Numbered from the stretch's first letter, positions 37,661 to 50,827 are shown. The stretch: DNA of 64,000 nucleotides from Tetrahymena elliotti 4EA (GCA_000231825.2 JH720297.1:689010-753009); one strand, 5' to 3'. Notes: generated from the sequence alone by a model not told the origin. Numbers and translations are program-made.

Positions 37661-38839
37661 ATGAGTACGATAAAGTACATCAAAGGATTCTGCATAGGAA
37701 GATAAACAGATTGCAAAATTCTTTATTAATTAAGTAGAGTGCCCTCTGAGAATACAGTAATTCTAAGCTTATTTTTATCTTCTTTATCCTTTATTTCACA
37801 GCGGCAATTTAATTCATAATTTGATTATGATAGGTAGATGATTGATTTTAATATTCATCATTTTCTTTTATAAAATAGGAATAAAACTAAAAAGACATTT
37901 CTTAACATATTTAAAATTACCTTAAAAATGACGAAGAACAAAAATCATATGAGATAAATAAAACGCATTAAGTAGTAGCCCATGAAGGTGTTTACTGCAC
38001 TCTTATTGATGATAAAAAAATAGTTTATACAAGTAATACAAACATCTCAATTATTTCCTTATTAGCTTATAACAAAAATGAAATATCTCTCTCTTTATTT
38101 AAACAATAAATGAAAAGAGCGCGATAGATTGTTTTTGTTAAGCTGAAGAATGAAATTATTAAATATTTATGGAGAAATAACGAATTTTTTTGATATAAAA
38201 TAGCACTATTGAATGAAATATATCCATTTAACTAAGCCTAGCTATTGCTGAATGTAAAAAATTATTAATATTGTTTGAGATAGAGCGAAAATTAATTTAT
38301 TTTATATTTAAGAATATTAAAAAAGAGTTAAAAAATATGCCTAATTACGAAAAGTAGAGCGATAAGACTATTTAAACCTTTGCCAAGGGATTTATTGTTT
38401 AAATTATTGACAGCTTTGATACTGAGCATATTGTCCAAGAAGCGATTAACATTTTTTCACATAAATAAATTGAAATAGAGGACATCCATGCATAAATAGA
38501 ACATAATTTAAAGCAAATTAACACAGACCACTCTAATCCATCTAATTTTTCTGTAAAATTACAAATTAATTCATTTTCAATTTATTTAAAATATTTTATC
38601 AAAAAACATAGACTGCTGACTAAAAACTGAGTCCAGAACTCGAGAAATTGAGACAATAATAAGAAATGAACAAAGAAGAGTAAAAAGCAAAGACCAAAGA
38701 ACAAAATAAATAAGAAAATTAGTAACTCTAATAGAAACAATTAAAAAACGCTGTTGCTGTTCGAAATCTAAAAATAAAAATAATCGTGGCAATAGTTATC
38801 ATATCAATAGTACTTTATGCTGTAATTCCTCTTTTTTGA
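37661..38839 (+). CDS. longin-domain, tail-anchored protein
   Basis: Proposed exons 37661-37756, 37879-38130, 38313-38552 and 38612-38839; 271 aa. The N-terminal ~110 residues fit a longin domain as in VAMP7/Ykt6/Sec22: YIKGFCIGRQTDCKIL, an amphipathic helix, then HEGVYCTLIDDKKIVYTS (family pattern: the Tyr-x-Cys/Phe strand and ..lvYl strand). The C-terminus is a single hydrophobic anchor IKIIVAIVIISIVLYAVIP with only two residues after it. Between them, where an R-SNARE motif should be, there is a Gln/Lys/Glu-rich coiled stretch without an obvious heptad SNARE pattern. It may be a SNARE-less longin, like plant phytolongins, or a fast-evolving R-SNARE. The exon 2/exon 3 join is the least certain. 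Expected on Golgi or endosomal membranes. Confidence 0.6.
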
Positions 38840-40424
38840 TAAAGCTCGAAATTCATTCTGTAATTAGTATTTCCATGATTAATAAACAAAGTTGCTGAGT
38901 TTCGAAAAACAAATATTAAACTTAGCTAAAAATAAAATTCTAATTAATACTTGAATTGACTAACTTTAAAGCTATGAAACAAATAAAGTATTTTTAAAAA
39001 GAAAATTAGTGACCTAGCAATAACTATTTATAAAATATTTCAATTACATTCAAAAAAAACTTTAAAAACCCTCTTCATATTATTCTTGCCTGGCTAATCT
39101 TTTCCTATCTATAAGAGAATTAATCAATAAATTGATAACAAAATAATAGCCATTTATTCTTTTCACCTTACTACTTACCTAACATATATAATCAAAATAT
39201 TTGCTAATATTTATTTGAACTATTAATTAACTTATATCAAACAACAGATCTCATTAATTAAAAAAGTTAATTGACTCATTATCCTTAACTCAAAATATTT
39301 ATTAATCAGGTTAAATAATATAAATAAAATAAACTTTTTATCAAACAATAATAATATTAATAATTTATAGTTTAATTTGTATATATCATCCATCGATCCA
39401 TCTATCTTGTCTACCCATATTCACTAAATTTAATATTTCATTCAAATTCTAAAAATATCAATTTTAATTTATATTTTTTATTAACTCTTTAAATTAGAAT
39501 GAATATTTCTTTTGATCTAATAATAACATAACTCATTAAAGAAGAAAACAAAGGTAATAATAAAAGAATTTTATTTATTTTTAAAATTATAAATAAAAAA
39601 CTTGTGAAATAATTTTAAATCAATCAAATAAAAATAATAAATATTTGATATTAATTATGAGTTGATAAATTTTATATTATAAATGGCTATTGATCGATCA
39701 AGATAGATACTGATAAAGCAAACTAATCTTTCTAAAATTAAAATTAATAATTCAGGAAATTAACAATATTCTCTAGTTATTATTTTATTTCAGAGCAAAT
39801 TAAATAAGAAGAAATAAAAGGAAAAGGTCCATCTTTTTCAAGGGATAACAAATAATTGGATAGGTTTCTGTACTCAGTTTCAAATAAAAAAAATATTTAT
39901 CTAAAAATTAAATTGTTTAAAAAAAAAGAAGCTTTTTTTATCAAAAAAGTCTTCAAAACTAAATTTGTTCATTCATTTTAAAAATAAAAGGTATATTAAA
40001 AAGAAACAATTTAAAATAAAACTTATTCTATTTAAAATGCAAAGATGTATCCCAAAGTATACTTTTCTAAAGGAAAATAAAATTTAATATTTTGAAGCAA
40101 ACATTGTCTTTATTCATGAATATGTCTTTAAATATATTTTTATAATTTATTTATTCACCATTAAATTGTCTTCTTTTTGAATAATTTTTATGACTAAATA
40201 TTTCATTAAGAAGTGTGTAAGTTTTTTCATTGTTTTTAATTTTGCTCATTATTTTAATCTAATGATTAGAGTAGTTAATTCTACTATCTTTGCTTTTGTT
40301 TAATGTATTTTTGGTGCAAATATTCTGATAATCTAACATTTTATTTTAAATTCTTCATTCTAATTCTATGTGGTTCTTTTGAATCACTATCTTTTAATGT
40401 TAAATCTGTGAATCCTTTTTTATA
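38840..40424. other. 1.6-kb intergenic region
   Basis: Between the longin gene and the end of the ankyrin-type gene. AT-rich; no gene, RNA or clear repeat seen. The plus-strand open frame at 40303-40530 overlaps the ankyrin gene on the other strand and is a shadow. Confidence 0.5.
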
Positions 40425-41025
40425 TCATATATTAGTTAGTTATTTGTTAAGATTAAAATACTTACTTGTTAAAAACATAGTGGTTTTTTCGTATCTATAT
40501 TCTACATATTTAATATTTAATCCAAAATAAATAAAATTTAAATTTATTGAAGTTATTTTACATCCATATTTTAAAGCCACATGAAGAGCTGTTTCTTATT
40601 TATTATTTTATTCATTCATATTAAAAATATTTTTCATTTTGACCAACTCATTTAGAATCTAGATAAAAATAAAATATGTATACAGTTTCAGCAAAAGTTA
40701 TTATTTTTACTTAAAGATTTCCATAAATTGAAGCAAAGTGTTGACATTTATTTCCAGATGCAGCATCTTTAATAGAAAAATTATACTTTTTATCACTAAA
40801 GTAGTGAAATAAATCCTATGAGCCATATTTACAGATATTAAAAATATTTTCAGAGTCATTTGCAAATGATGAGTTAGTTTGCATTATATTTTTTTTTTAT
40901 TTATCTATAAGCTTTAATAAAACAAGGTTGTCAGACTTGATTGCTATTTTAGCTAAATCTGTCAACTCATTTTGATTTAATTTCTTAAGTTGTTGTTATA
41001 ATGAGATATCTTCTTTGTAACTCAT
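40425..41025 (-). CDS. short ankyrin-repeat protein or gene fragment
   Basis: Two exons read leftward, 41025-40711 and 40658-40425; 182 aa. Exon 1 codes MSYKEDISLQQQLKKLNQNE, then LAKIAIKSDNLVLLKLIDK and KCQHFASIYGNLQ, and exon 2 codes KQETALHVALKYGC. These are ankyrin-type helices; ETALHVALKYG is close to the TPLHxAxxxG consensus. Only about two or three units are visible. After residue ~140 the translation resembles the surrounding T-rich DNA, so the gene may be truncated at its 3' end or continue through an intron I cannot place. Function not assignable. Confidence 0.55.
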
Positions 41026-41395
41026 ATGTTTATCAATAAAATTTGTAGAAATTTCTTTATCAGATAATCAATAAATTATAGCTAAGCGATACTTTTTAGT
41101 ATTAAGATATTTTGATTTTTAAAAACCTACTTAGCTTGCTAGATAAATAAATTAATTAGTTAATATTAAATATGTAGCAAATCTTTTTAAAATAAAACTC
41201 AATTAAATTTTTGAATTTCACAAATATAAAATTTAAATCATTTAAAAATTTCTACTTCTAAAAAAAGTTGCTAAAAGATACTTTCTCTCATAAATAGTAA
41301 TGTTTAAACACAATTTACTCTTAACTTTAAACAAAACCCAATGATGAATATCTACTTTATTTATCTTGCTTTTTCAGTTATTTATAAAAGATCAA
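41026..41395. other. divergent spacer (370 bp)
   Basis: Between the starts of the leftward ankyrin gene and the rightward coiled-coil gene; both promoters should lie here. No motif identified. Confidence 0.4.
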
Positions 41396-43494
41396 ATGGA
41401 ATTCAATCTCAGTAGTCTTGAAGAATTTGAGCAATTCACTTATGAAATGAAAGAGCTCTTTAAGGTAGATTTTACAATTTTTAAATGAATAAAGATGATA
41501 TTTTCTTTTTAATTTATAAAGAAACTTCAAATACTTTTCAAGGATTTTGGGAACAAATTACTAGATGTATGCAAAGATAAATAAAGTCAACATATTATGA
41601 ACATCTTCAAAGAAAATGTTAAATCTAGTGTGGTTTAGTTTTCAGACATAGTAATTCAAATTATTTCTTGTCATGATATGTTTCATTTTTAAACCAAATT
41701 TAATATTTTAGGCTATGAATTTAAGCTCATCATTTTAGAACTAGTACACAAAGATGAAAGAAAAAGAAGTTTATTTATACAAACAAAGAAAAGAAGTAGC
41801 TAGATTGTTTTTTTATTTTATTTTTTAATTGATTGATTTTTGATCAAATTCCTGATAAATATAAATGATGATTTGTCTTTAATAAAAAGTTTATAAAAGT
41901 ATACAAAAACAAGCAGAATTTAGTTAAAATAGCTAATGACTAATACAAAGTTTCTCTAAAAGAAATTAAAAAAACTAACAAGAATCCAAAATCTAGTTAG
42001 AAATCAGGTGGTAGTGAATCTTACCTTTCTGAAGCTATTTTCTATGATAAGCAAAGAAAAATTTTAGAAAAGAATTTGAAGTAGATTCAGAATGCACAAG
42101 ATGAATTAGATGATCACGCAGCTGAATAAGCTAAGGTTATTTTTGAAGAGTTTACAGAAAGTATTTAATTTATGGAATCTAATCAGAAAGAGCTTTTTAA
42201 AGGGATGAATAAGCAATTTTCTGAGCTTCATAGCTATGTTAAAAACGAAATTCTTAGCAATCTAAATTAGTAAAATAAGCAAGCAGTGCAAAGCTATCAA
42301 AATACCTTGGTTTTCAGATTTAACTTTAACAAAAAATAAAAATAGTAAGATCATGAATAAAGAAGAAGAAATTCTGCTAATTCATTTATTTAAATGACCC
42401 ACAATGAAAGAAATGAAGATTAGAGTCCATTTTTAACTAGATCAAGAAGCTTTATAAATTTATCAAATTTTAGTTAAAAGCCTAAATTGAATTCATAAAA
42501 AAAGCAAATTTCTTCGTTTTAAAGTTTCTAGGATGTTAATTCAAATAATGTAATAAAACGCTCAAAAAACATTCAACAAGACATAATGATAGCTGATACA
42601 TATCAACCTGAGTCTCAATTAAATTCTAAAAAATAGCAAATTGCCTCATATTCACCCTAGTTATCTAAAAAGTAATTGCAAGAAACTAGGTATTTCAAAT
42701 AATAAAAATAGTAACAGTAAGGTAAAATATTATGCATGCAATTTATTTTTAATAAATCTAAACAAAAAACCTCATGTTAAATTTTAAATAGTATACAGAT
42801 TCTAACTTTGTTGTAAATTAATTTAATCAATCAATTCTTTTTCATCAATTAAAATTCATTAGTTTTTTAATGAAAATATAAAATAATTAATTAATTTAAC
42901 TCTATAGAAGAAGACCATGAGTATGAAGATAATTAAGATGAAGAGGAAGAAGAATAAGATACCAATTCCTTTGATGAAAACAATCAAATCAATTAGAATT
43001 TCTAATTAACAGAGAATAATGAGATTTCTAACAACTCAAAATATTCAGAAAATTCTAAACAAATGAGGATGTTCAATTCAAACTATAGTCTACTAACGGC
43101 TTCTAAGATGAGACAAGGTTAATCGTAAATGATGAATTAGTAAAGATAAATTACAAGATAAAACAGCTAATACTATGCTCAAGGGAAAGAAAATAATTAA
43201 GAGCTTTAAAGCTTTTAATAATTTAAAAAATAAGGTCAGTAGGTTGAACAAATTTAGATTATGCCAAATAGTTAGCTTAAAAATCGCTTTTCAAGTATTT
43301 AAGACAAAAATTAATATGAATATTAGGGCTAAAATATTCAAAGAATGACTCGAAGCAGTAAAAGCTACAAAAATACTCCAGTGAAATACAATCAAAATCC
43401 AGATTAAGTAAACAGCTTAATGCGTTATAGCCAAAAAAGAGTCAAATAGTTCAATTAGACTCCTAATTAATATGTAAGCAAAAATTATAATTGA
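41396..43494 (+). CDS. coiled-coil protein, possible BAR/F-BAR-like N-terminus
   Basis: Five exons, 41396-41464, 41522-41650, 41712-41795, 41890-42721 and 42908-43494; 566 aa. The first ~230 residues are a run of long amphipathic helices (SLEEFEQFTYEMKELF, YTKMKEKEVYLYKQRKE, RKILEKNLKQIQNAQDELD, HSYVKNEILSNL). Length, order and basic faces resemble membrane-bending BAR-superfamily domains such as arfaptin or F-BAR, with a break filled by a Lys/Ser/Gly loop (KSSQKSGGSE). The remaining ~330 residues are Gln/Asn/Ser-rich with an acidic cluster straight after the last intron. No motif proves the BAR reading; a plain coiled-coil protein is the alternative. Confidence 0.7.
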
Positions 43495-44435
43495 AAAATA
43501 ATTTTAGCAATTGATTTATTGTGGAATTCGAGTAAATGCAATAGACAAATTCCAAAGAATGACAAAATTAAAATTGAGATTTTATTGCTGTATTGTTTAT
43601 TTGTCTTTCATATTTGGTTGTTTAAAATAGATAAAAAATTATCTAATCTATTCAATTACTTATTAAACAAAAAAAATATCAAAAAGTTACTTTCAACTCC
43701 TTTCCCACAAACAAAATTTATAAGTAGACTATAAAATAGTAAATAAGAGGGGGATATTGGTTGACCAATTTTAAATTTACATTTATCAATTCGATAAAAA
43801 TTAAAATTTTAATGCTAGCTTGGATCGTTCAATTAATAAAAAAGGGAAAGATCAGGGAAAAGAGGAATTTAAAAAAGTCAAGGAAATTTAGATGAATATT
43901 TTTTTATTAAGTTTTTTAGTTACTAGTGATTTTACTTGTTGATAAATTATATATTTATATATATTTACAAATATTTTTATATTCAAAATTACTTTTTTTT
44001 AATATCATTAATTATTACTTTGATGATTATTTTCAAACATCTATTTTTATTCAATCATGCATGAATGACTTACTCATTCATTCATTCATTCATTCAGTTA
44101 TTATTAATTATTGATTTAGCATTCAAGCTGCTGTTCGTTGATGTAATTTAGCATTAAAATTGTCTTACAATTTAATATATTTATGTAGCTAGATAATTAT
44201 TTAAATCAAGTTGTTTCACAAAATTAATTGCGATTTTTAAGATATTAATGAGATATTCCTTCCATATTAAGATTTGGTATTTTTATTTAAGTTTTTTTTG
44301 TAGAAATGTCATTAATATACAAGAGAGTTCATTTAGTAGGATTTAAAAAGTATACTTTTCAATGAGCTCTAGTTTGTTACGTTTACAAATATTAAGAAAT
44401 TAAACTAATTTTTGTGGTGGATTTACTTCAATCAA
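43495..44435. other. intergenic region between convergent genes, with CATT tract
   Basis: 941 bp of AT-rich DNA between two gene ends. A (CATT)n-type tract lies at about 44075-44096. The plus-strand open frames at 43519-43734 and 43926-44114 have no protein-like composition. Confidence 0.5.
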
Positions 44436-45020
44436 TCAAAAACCACTCTTTTGTTCGCGTACAAAATAATTTATAAGCTTATCTAATCCTTCTTGCAATC
44501 CTTCTCCACTTTTTGCAGAGCATTTTTGAATAAAAACATCTAAATCCAATTCGCTATGCACCCCAGCTTCTTAAATTAAAGTATTGGCATCCAAAGCCTC
44601 ATCAAGTTCAAATTTATTGAAGAGAACAAGGACTACAGACTCAGAATATCTCATCTCATTACTAATTCTAGTAAGATCTTCCTTAACTCTCCACATATTC
44701 TATGTATCAGTTGAATCTATAACATAAATAACAGCATCAGCTTCTGCTAGATGGCAGCTCTATTATTTTTTATTCTGATGGTCAATATCATAAATCATAA
44801 AATCTAAATCATCCTTAACACATATTTATTCAATAGACATACTAGAACCTTCAGGGACTGCTTATATGAAGGTGTTATGTTTCATTCTTTATAAGATGCT
44901 GGTCTTTCCAGATCCTTTCAAGCCAGCAAGAACTATCTTCTTTTTGTTAGTAACAACACTAGTCATATCCTTGTCATCTCCGTCCTTTAAAAATTTATTT
45001 CTTGTTGCAATACAGCCCAT
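44436..45020 (-). CDS. divergent ARF/ARL-family small GTPase
   Basis: Single exon read leftward, 194 aa. ARF/ARL proteins are membrane-linked GTP switches in vesicle or ciliary traffic. Seen: MGC at the N-terminus, suggesting N-myristoylation of Gly2 and possibly palmitoylation of Cys3; G1 P-loop GLKGSGKTS at residues 33-41; a G3 region YDIDHQ where the family has WDxGGQ, so the two glycines are replaced by Asp-His while the Gln is kept; ADAVIYVIDSTD, the usual strand before the inter-switch helix; G4 as NKFE instead of NKxD; and G5 CSAKSGEG. The G3 and G4 changes predict altered hydrolysis and weaker guanine specificity. The length is about 15 residues over a typical ARF because of the extended N-terminus. 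Confidence 0.88.
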
Positions 45021-48000
45021 TTTGTTAGTTTTTTATTTGTTTGTTTGTTTGTTTGGATTTAATATATAAATAGAATGCTTTTGTAAAAAACAAAGTTTTA
45101 ATATCTATTTTTTGGATTATGCGTGAATCTTAATTATTAATTAATTATTAAAAAAGCTAAAGCTAATTTTTGATTTTGAGTTTTTTTAATTGTTTGTCAA
45201 TATACCAAGTGAACCAACCATCTATACTATTTATTACTGTACAATTTTATTATCTTTACATCTTAATAAAAAAGGGTTTTGAATATCATATTTAAAATAA
45301 TCACTTCTCTAAACGCATTATTCATTTATATTTATTTTTAAATGGTGGTATCTATTATATCTTAAGTTAATTATTCAAGCTGTTTTTTTCAATTTTAAAA
45401 ATACACAAGGGAATGATTTAAAAGTTAATACTATTCTTACAAAGGAAATATTCATAAAATACATTACTAAACAATTAATCCTAATTAGCATAATCTATTA
45501 AAATAAATTCATTATTTAAAAATAAGTTCTCCCTTTTTTTTTTGAACAGTAATCGAATCAAAATTAAAATTTTTATGATACAATTTGCAAATTTCCTTTA
45601 ATCATTTCATTTTATTGGTTAAAAAAAATCATTTTCTTATTTAAAAATCCAGCACAGAAAATAAAATTTATTTTTCAACAAGATTTTCTTGAATTTGTTT
45701 AAAATTTATTTTTATTATTGATTTGTAACAATAAGATAATAGAAGATTACAGTCAATTGAAGTAAAGAGATATTTAATTTCTATCAACCTAAATTAATAA
45801 AATTTAGTGCTAGAACTCCTATCAAAATATTTATTTTTCATGCTTTTTATTAATTTATTTTCTTGCTATGCAGATGCGCTAAAATTAAAAGTAAGATAAT
45901 TTATTAAGCACATTTCAAATAAATAAATCAAAGTTAGTTTTATCTTAAATTTTATGTAAACCTAGAATATATACCATCCAAAATTATTTATTGATTAATT
46001 ATTTTATATTTATTAAATAATTTTCAAATTTATAAAAATGATTATGTTACTAAAAATATAAATTGAAATGTTATAGATTAAAAAAGATTATCAAAATTAA
46101 TCAATTAGAGAAAGCCAAATAATTATATTTTTTGTACTATCTAATGAATTTCATATACTTCAAAGAATAAAAAAACCACAAAAAAAGTAATAATTGAGAA
46201 TTATTTTAATTTAAATTCATAAAATTATTTTAAATAAAGAATTTATTAATGGAGCAAAAGTAAATTGATGGAATAAGCAATTAAAATAATCAATTTAGTA
46301 AACAAATAAAAAGATTGAATTTATTGATCCTCAAAGCATGAATAATGATTATTTTATTTAAAAATACTAAGATTAAATTTTAATGCTAGATGTAGGAAAC
46401 ATTGGTCTATAATATGATCTTTTATAAATTGATAAATAAAAAAATAATTAGAAGATCTATTGTTCTTTCTATCTAGTGATTAATCTAATGGATAGAAATT
46501 TTTGATTACTATATATAGATAAAAAGATAGTAAAAATATCTTTAATTTTACTGATATAAAAAATAAATTACAATTTAATAAAATTATTAACATATTAATT
46601 CTTCTCAACAATAATTTTTAAATAAATTTATTGTTTGGACTTTTTAGCAATTATTTATCAAAGTTTAGTCTTAAATAAGGAAAAATGTATTGTAAAAATT
46701 AAGATTTATCTTTCAAGTGAATTTTTGAATTTTAGAAAATAATATGTGTAAGTAACATGATGGGAGATTGTTTCATAATAAATTGTATTTATTCATAAAA
46801 TTTAAAGAAAAAATATTAAATAAAAGATCTTATTGAAAGGAATTTGAAAATATCTATGATGCAAAAAATAATATTAACAAAGAATTGGTGTAAGTAAATA
46901 TATTAACATATGTTGAAAATTAAAACTCATAATCAAATTTTAACTAGATATAAATATTTATTATTAAAAAATAAGTTAAATTTGTCTATTATTCTACTTT
47001 GATAAAATTAGTAATAAACTTTAATTAAAAAAATTTACTTAATAAAATTTCTTAAAATAATCATTTAAGTTTTATTATTTCACTAACTAATAAATAAATT
47101 CTAGAGTATACATAAAGTTTCTATTGAGAGTGTTTTAATTCTAAATTACTTTTATTTTCAGATTAAATTATTTTAATAAAAGTAAATCACTTTTTTAGAA
47201 ATAATTATGAACTTAAATATTAATCAAGTATTATCTATTCTCTATTTCAAAATAAAATAATTGAAAACACAATATTCAAGATTATTCTATATAATGAAAA
47301 AAGAAAAAACATAATTTGATGATATGAAAGAATTTATTTCTCAAAAATCTAGATTAAAAATATTAACTGAAATACTACAATTTATTTTATAAAATCTAAA
47401 TAAAATAGAAACTAGTGATAGAGGAAGGGAAGGGAGGAGGAATAAATTATTTTAAAAGTTATATGTTTAAAATAAAATTCTAGTTCTAATTATTTTAAAT
47501 TCCTTTTTATTAAAACAATTGAAAAAATTTTGAAATCTTTTATTTTCTTCTGAAATAAATTCTTAATACTTTAATACCATTTTTTTTAACCTCTCTTTAG
47601 TTTAATGTTTTGTTAAATTAATATTTTATTAAAGTTGTTGCCCGCTTATTTTTTTGAATTAGTTATTCAAAATTTTCGAAAATATAAAAATTTTAAGGAT
47701 AAGAAATTAATTTTTAAACAAAAAATAAATTAAAAGATAAACCTTATTTAAAAAATCATTTTTGCTCTACCTATATAGTAGATTGACCCCTCTTTATTTG
47801 TTTTGGAAAGATAGAATTGAAAGAACAACCAATCTTTTTAATAAGTTGGATTATTAATCAAAAATAAATAGTTGATTCATTTGATTGATTGATAAATAGA
47901 TAGATAGATACAATTTTGATTGATGATCAGATTCTGATTTTTTTATATGTGGCAGGAAAGATTTTATGCATTATTTTTGCAAACAATTGATTATTAAAAG

Positions 48001-48044
48001 AATATTTAATTAATTAAAGAAAACTAATAATTAGTATTTATTTG
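45021..48044. other. 3-kb intergenic region with ORF remnants
   Basis: Mostly AT-rich non-coding. Two ciliate-code frames look partly protein-like: 46270-46505 (contains MLDVGNIGLQYDLLQIDKQ; the ATG at 46246 is in another frame) and 47294-47533 (79 codons, MKKEKTQFDDMKEFISQK start). Neither belongs to a recognised family. A purine-only run lies near 47420-47442 and GATA/GATT short repeats near 47880-47915. Confidence 0.4.
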
Positions 48045-50385
48045 ATGAAGAATATTGATTACAGTATCAGTAGTAGTAGTAGTCAAAATTTAAATCACTA
48101 CCAGCAAATTTTACTCAATCCAGAATATTAGCCTGATAAATAAGGCTCACAAATTAGGATTCCCACTATAAAAAAGAAATACTCACCTAATTTAAAATTT
48201 TGTAATGATGGTGATTCAGTTAAATATATTAGAAGACCTACAGACACAACACTCGTTTATTCAGTATTTAATTCATTTTTTTTTGATATATGATACTTGT
48301 TGAAATAAGATTTTTTTTATCTTTTATTTTACTTTTAACTTTTAAATAGATATTTTATAATATTATTTTTCTTTTATTTAGAATTTTTAGACAGATTATG
48401 TTAGCTCACGAGAGGATATCATCTTTTACTATGAAGTTGAAATGTTGAAAATGAGTGATAGAAGGTTAGAATAAATCTATTATGTTATTATCAAAAAGCT
48501 AAGATTATTTATTATATAATATAGTGATATTTGTATTGGATTAGGGATAAACACTTTTCCTGTTCATAAATAGCCAGGATTTTCTAAAAAGTAAGCTTTT
48601 TTGGTTGTTTAGAGAAGGTTGCAATATTCTTTATTTTCTAAACAAATAAATAAATAGAGCAAAGTGTTCATTTGGCTGCAAAAAGAATGGTGAAATAAGA
48701 TGTTCAAAAATAAAAGTAAAATATTTATTTATTTACTTCCAGCTTAAATGATGGTTTATTAGTAAATGTTGTGTTTAAAATATTTTAGTCAACTTAAAGA
48801 ATCAAGCCTTGGGGATAAGGAAATGTAATAGGATGTGGATATAATTATATTACAAATGAGATATTCTTTACAAATGATGGTGAATATAAAGGTATTGAAT
48901 AATTATTTTTTGTATGTTTATATGATGAAATAATAATTTTTAAATAAACTATTTTTTAATATTCAAGCTGCTTTTACTATAGTTAGAAACTATTTATTTA
49001 TTGGAATAATTAGTCTTAGTTATTTTGAAGATAAGGTTCGGGTTAATTTTGGAAAGAAGCCATTTAAATTTGATATAAGATCTTTAATAGCTGATTATAA
49101 ATCTCAAGTATGTAAGTAGATAAGCTGTTAAAAAACTGATGTATTTGAAATGCATAAACTAATTTAGTAGTATCTTTATTTAAATGGTTATTTTGAGTCT
49201 CTTAAGTTATTTGAAAATCACACTAAATTAACTCCTATAAGTAGTCTGATGGAGTGTGAGGATAATTCTAATTAAACTAATTAAGGTATTCTTCTCTTAG
49301 GAAAAGATACATTTTAGAAGTCATCCTTTAGTTCAAGCAAGGAAAACTAACTATTGAGTTAAGATTTTAAGATAGAAAAAGATTTAAAGAAAGAAGAATA
49401 AGAAAATTTTTAAATGGAAGGATAGAATTTATTTCAAATATCAAATGTCTATGATGCTTATGATGATATTATGGAGCTGAGCAATAAATATTAAGACAAT
49501 TCAGAAGAAGAATTTATACAAGCAAAGATTTAAAATGAGCTTAACAAAAGTGAAAGTGAAGAATCATCTAAAAATATTGATCATAAAAAAACAGGTAAAA
49601 TAATTGAATCTGCTCTTATTCAAATTATTCAAGAAATTATGATGAAATATAATAGAGTTAGTCTAAAGTTAGTTTAAAACTCAAAAATATTTTCAAAGCT
49701 CATCATTGATGATTTTTTTTATTTTTATAGTGAGCATTGGGCATGAAATAGACTTAAAAAAAGAGAAAGTCTTAGATGAAGGTAAAGAAAAAAATTTAAT
49801 ATAAATTTTAAATGAAACAAGCTCAGATAAGAAAAATTCTGATAACGTTTAAGCTGATAAACAAGCTATATTTGATTGCATCAGGAAAGGTATATAAATT
49901 GATTTAATTGTTTTATTTTTTATAAATTAAAATTTGATAAAATAGAAATATTAGCTTATTTACAATAGATGGAATATGCTAAAATCATTGGTATTTTGTT
50001 CAAGAATTTTCCTAAAATTTTTGTGATAAATCCACAACTTGAAGGAAAACTTGTTAGTCTTTAGTTTTTGAAGTTGTATAAAGATGGAAAACAAGAAGAA
50101 AGCATGAAATATGCTTAAAATAATTTGAGATAAATGAGTGATATTAAATTTGAATGCCTTGATAAGATTGGTTAAATGAGGATTTTATCTAAATTAGTAA
50201 ATATTTTTCGAGCTGCTAAACATATTTTAAGATCATTACTTTATAATAACTAGGATATTTTAGGCGCCTTTTGTTATGAAAACATAGAAAATACTCATTT
50301 AAATTTGTTGATGTAACCTTATACTTAATCAAAATTATGGGAGGAAATTAATACAGTCTTATTATGTATATTTTTCTATTTATGA
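48045..50385 (+). CDS. SPRY-LisH-CTLH-CRA protein (RanBPM/RanBP9-GID1 type)
   Basis: Eight exons: 48045-48263, 48382-48464, 48525-48590, 48658-48715, 48789-48891, 48968-49660, 49731-49889, 49946-50385; 606 aa. These proteins are scaffolds of the GID/CTLH E3 ubiquitin ligase. SPRY core: IIFYYEVEML, ICIGLGINTFPVHKQPGF, GNVIGCGYNYITNEIFFTND and VRVNFGKKPFKFDI, all at the expected spacing. LisH follows at about 233-265 (MHKLIQQYLYLNGYFESLKL). After an acidic Gln/Ser linker comes CTLH (FDCIRKEILAYLQQMEYAKI, then NFPKIF) and the CRA helices to the end. Seven introns, all in phase; the junction at 49660/49731 uses a weak GTCTAA donor and is the least certain. Confidence 0.85.
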
Positions 50386-50827
50386 ATTTTTTTAATTTAT
50401 GAATAATAAATAAAATAAAGAACATTTTGGATATAGAGATGAAAGCAATTTACAAATAATTTTAAAGTAAGTCAACTTGATTTAGAATAAAATGAGAGAA
50501 AATTAAATGTTTGAAAGTGGAATGTATAAGATTTGATTTCGCACACAATATGTAGACTCTAAACTGAAGAGAGTGAAATATATTTCAATATGATTTGATG
50601 TATTTAATAATTAACTAATATACCAAAATTAATATAAATAAAATAAAAATATTATTGTTAATAAACCATACTAATTAAATTTACTTTAAACTTTATGTTA
50701 TTCTTATTTATTCTTTTTATTTCAATCTTACTTTCTTTTAATTCATCATTGTCTGTTTGTTCTTCAATTTATAAAAACAATTTTAGAAGAAATTTTTGTT
50801 TAATTTTATATAAAAATGATTAGCTCT
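50386..50827. other. spacer between convergent genes (442 bp)
   Basis: Between the ends of the RanBPM-type and kinase genes; AT-rich, no feature seen apart from the two expected 3' UTRs. Confidence 0.5.
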
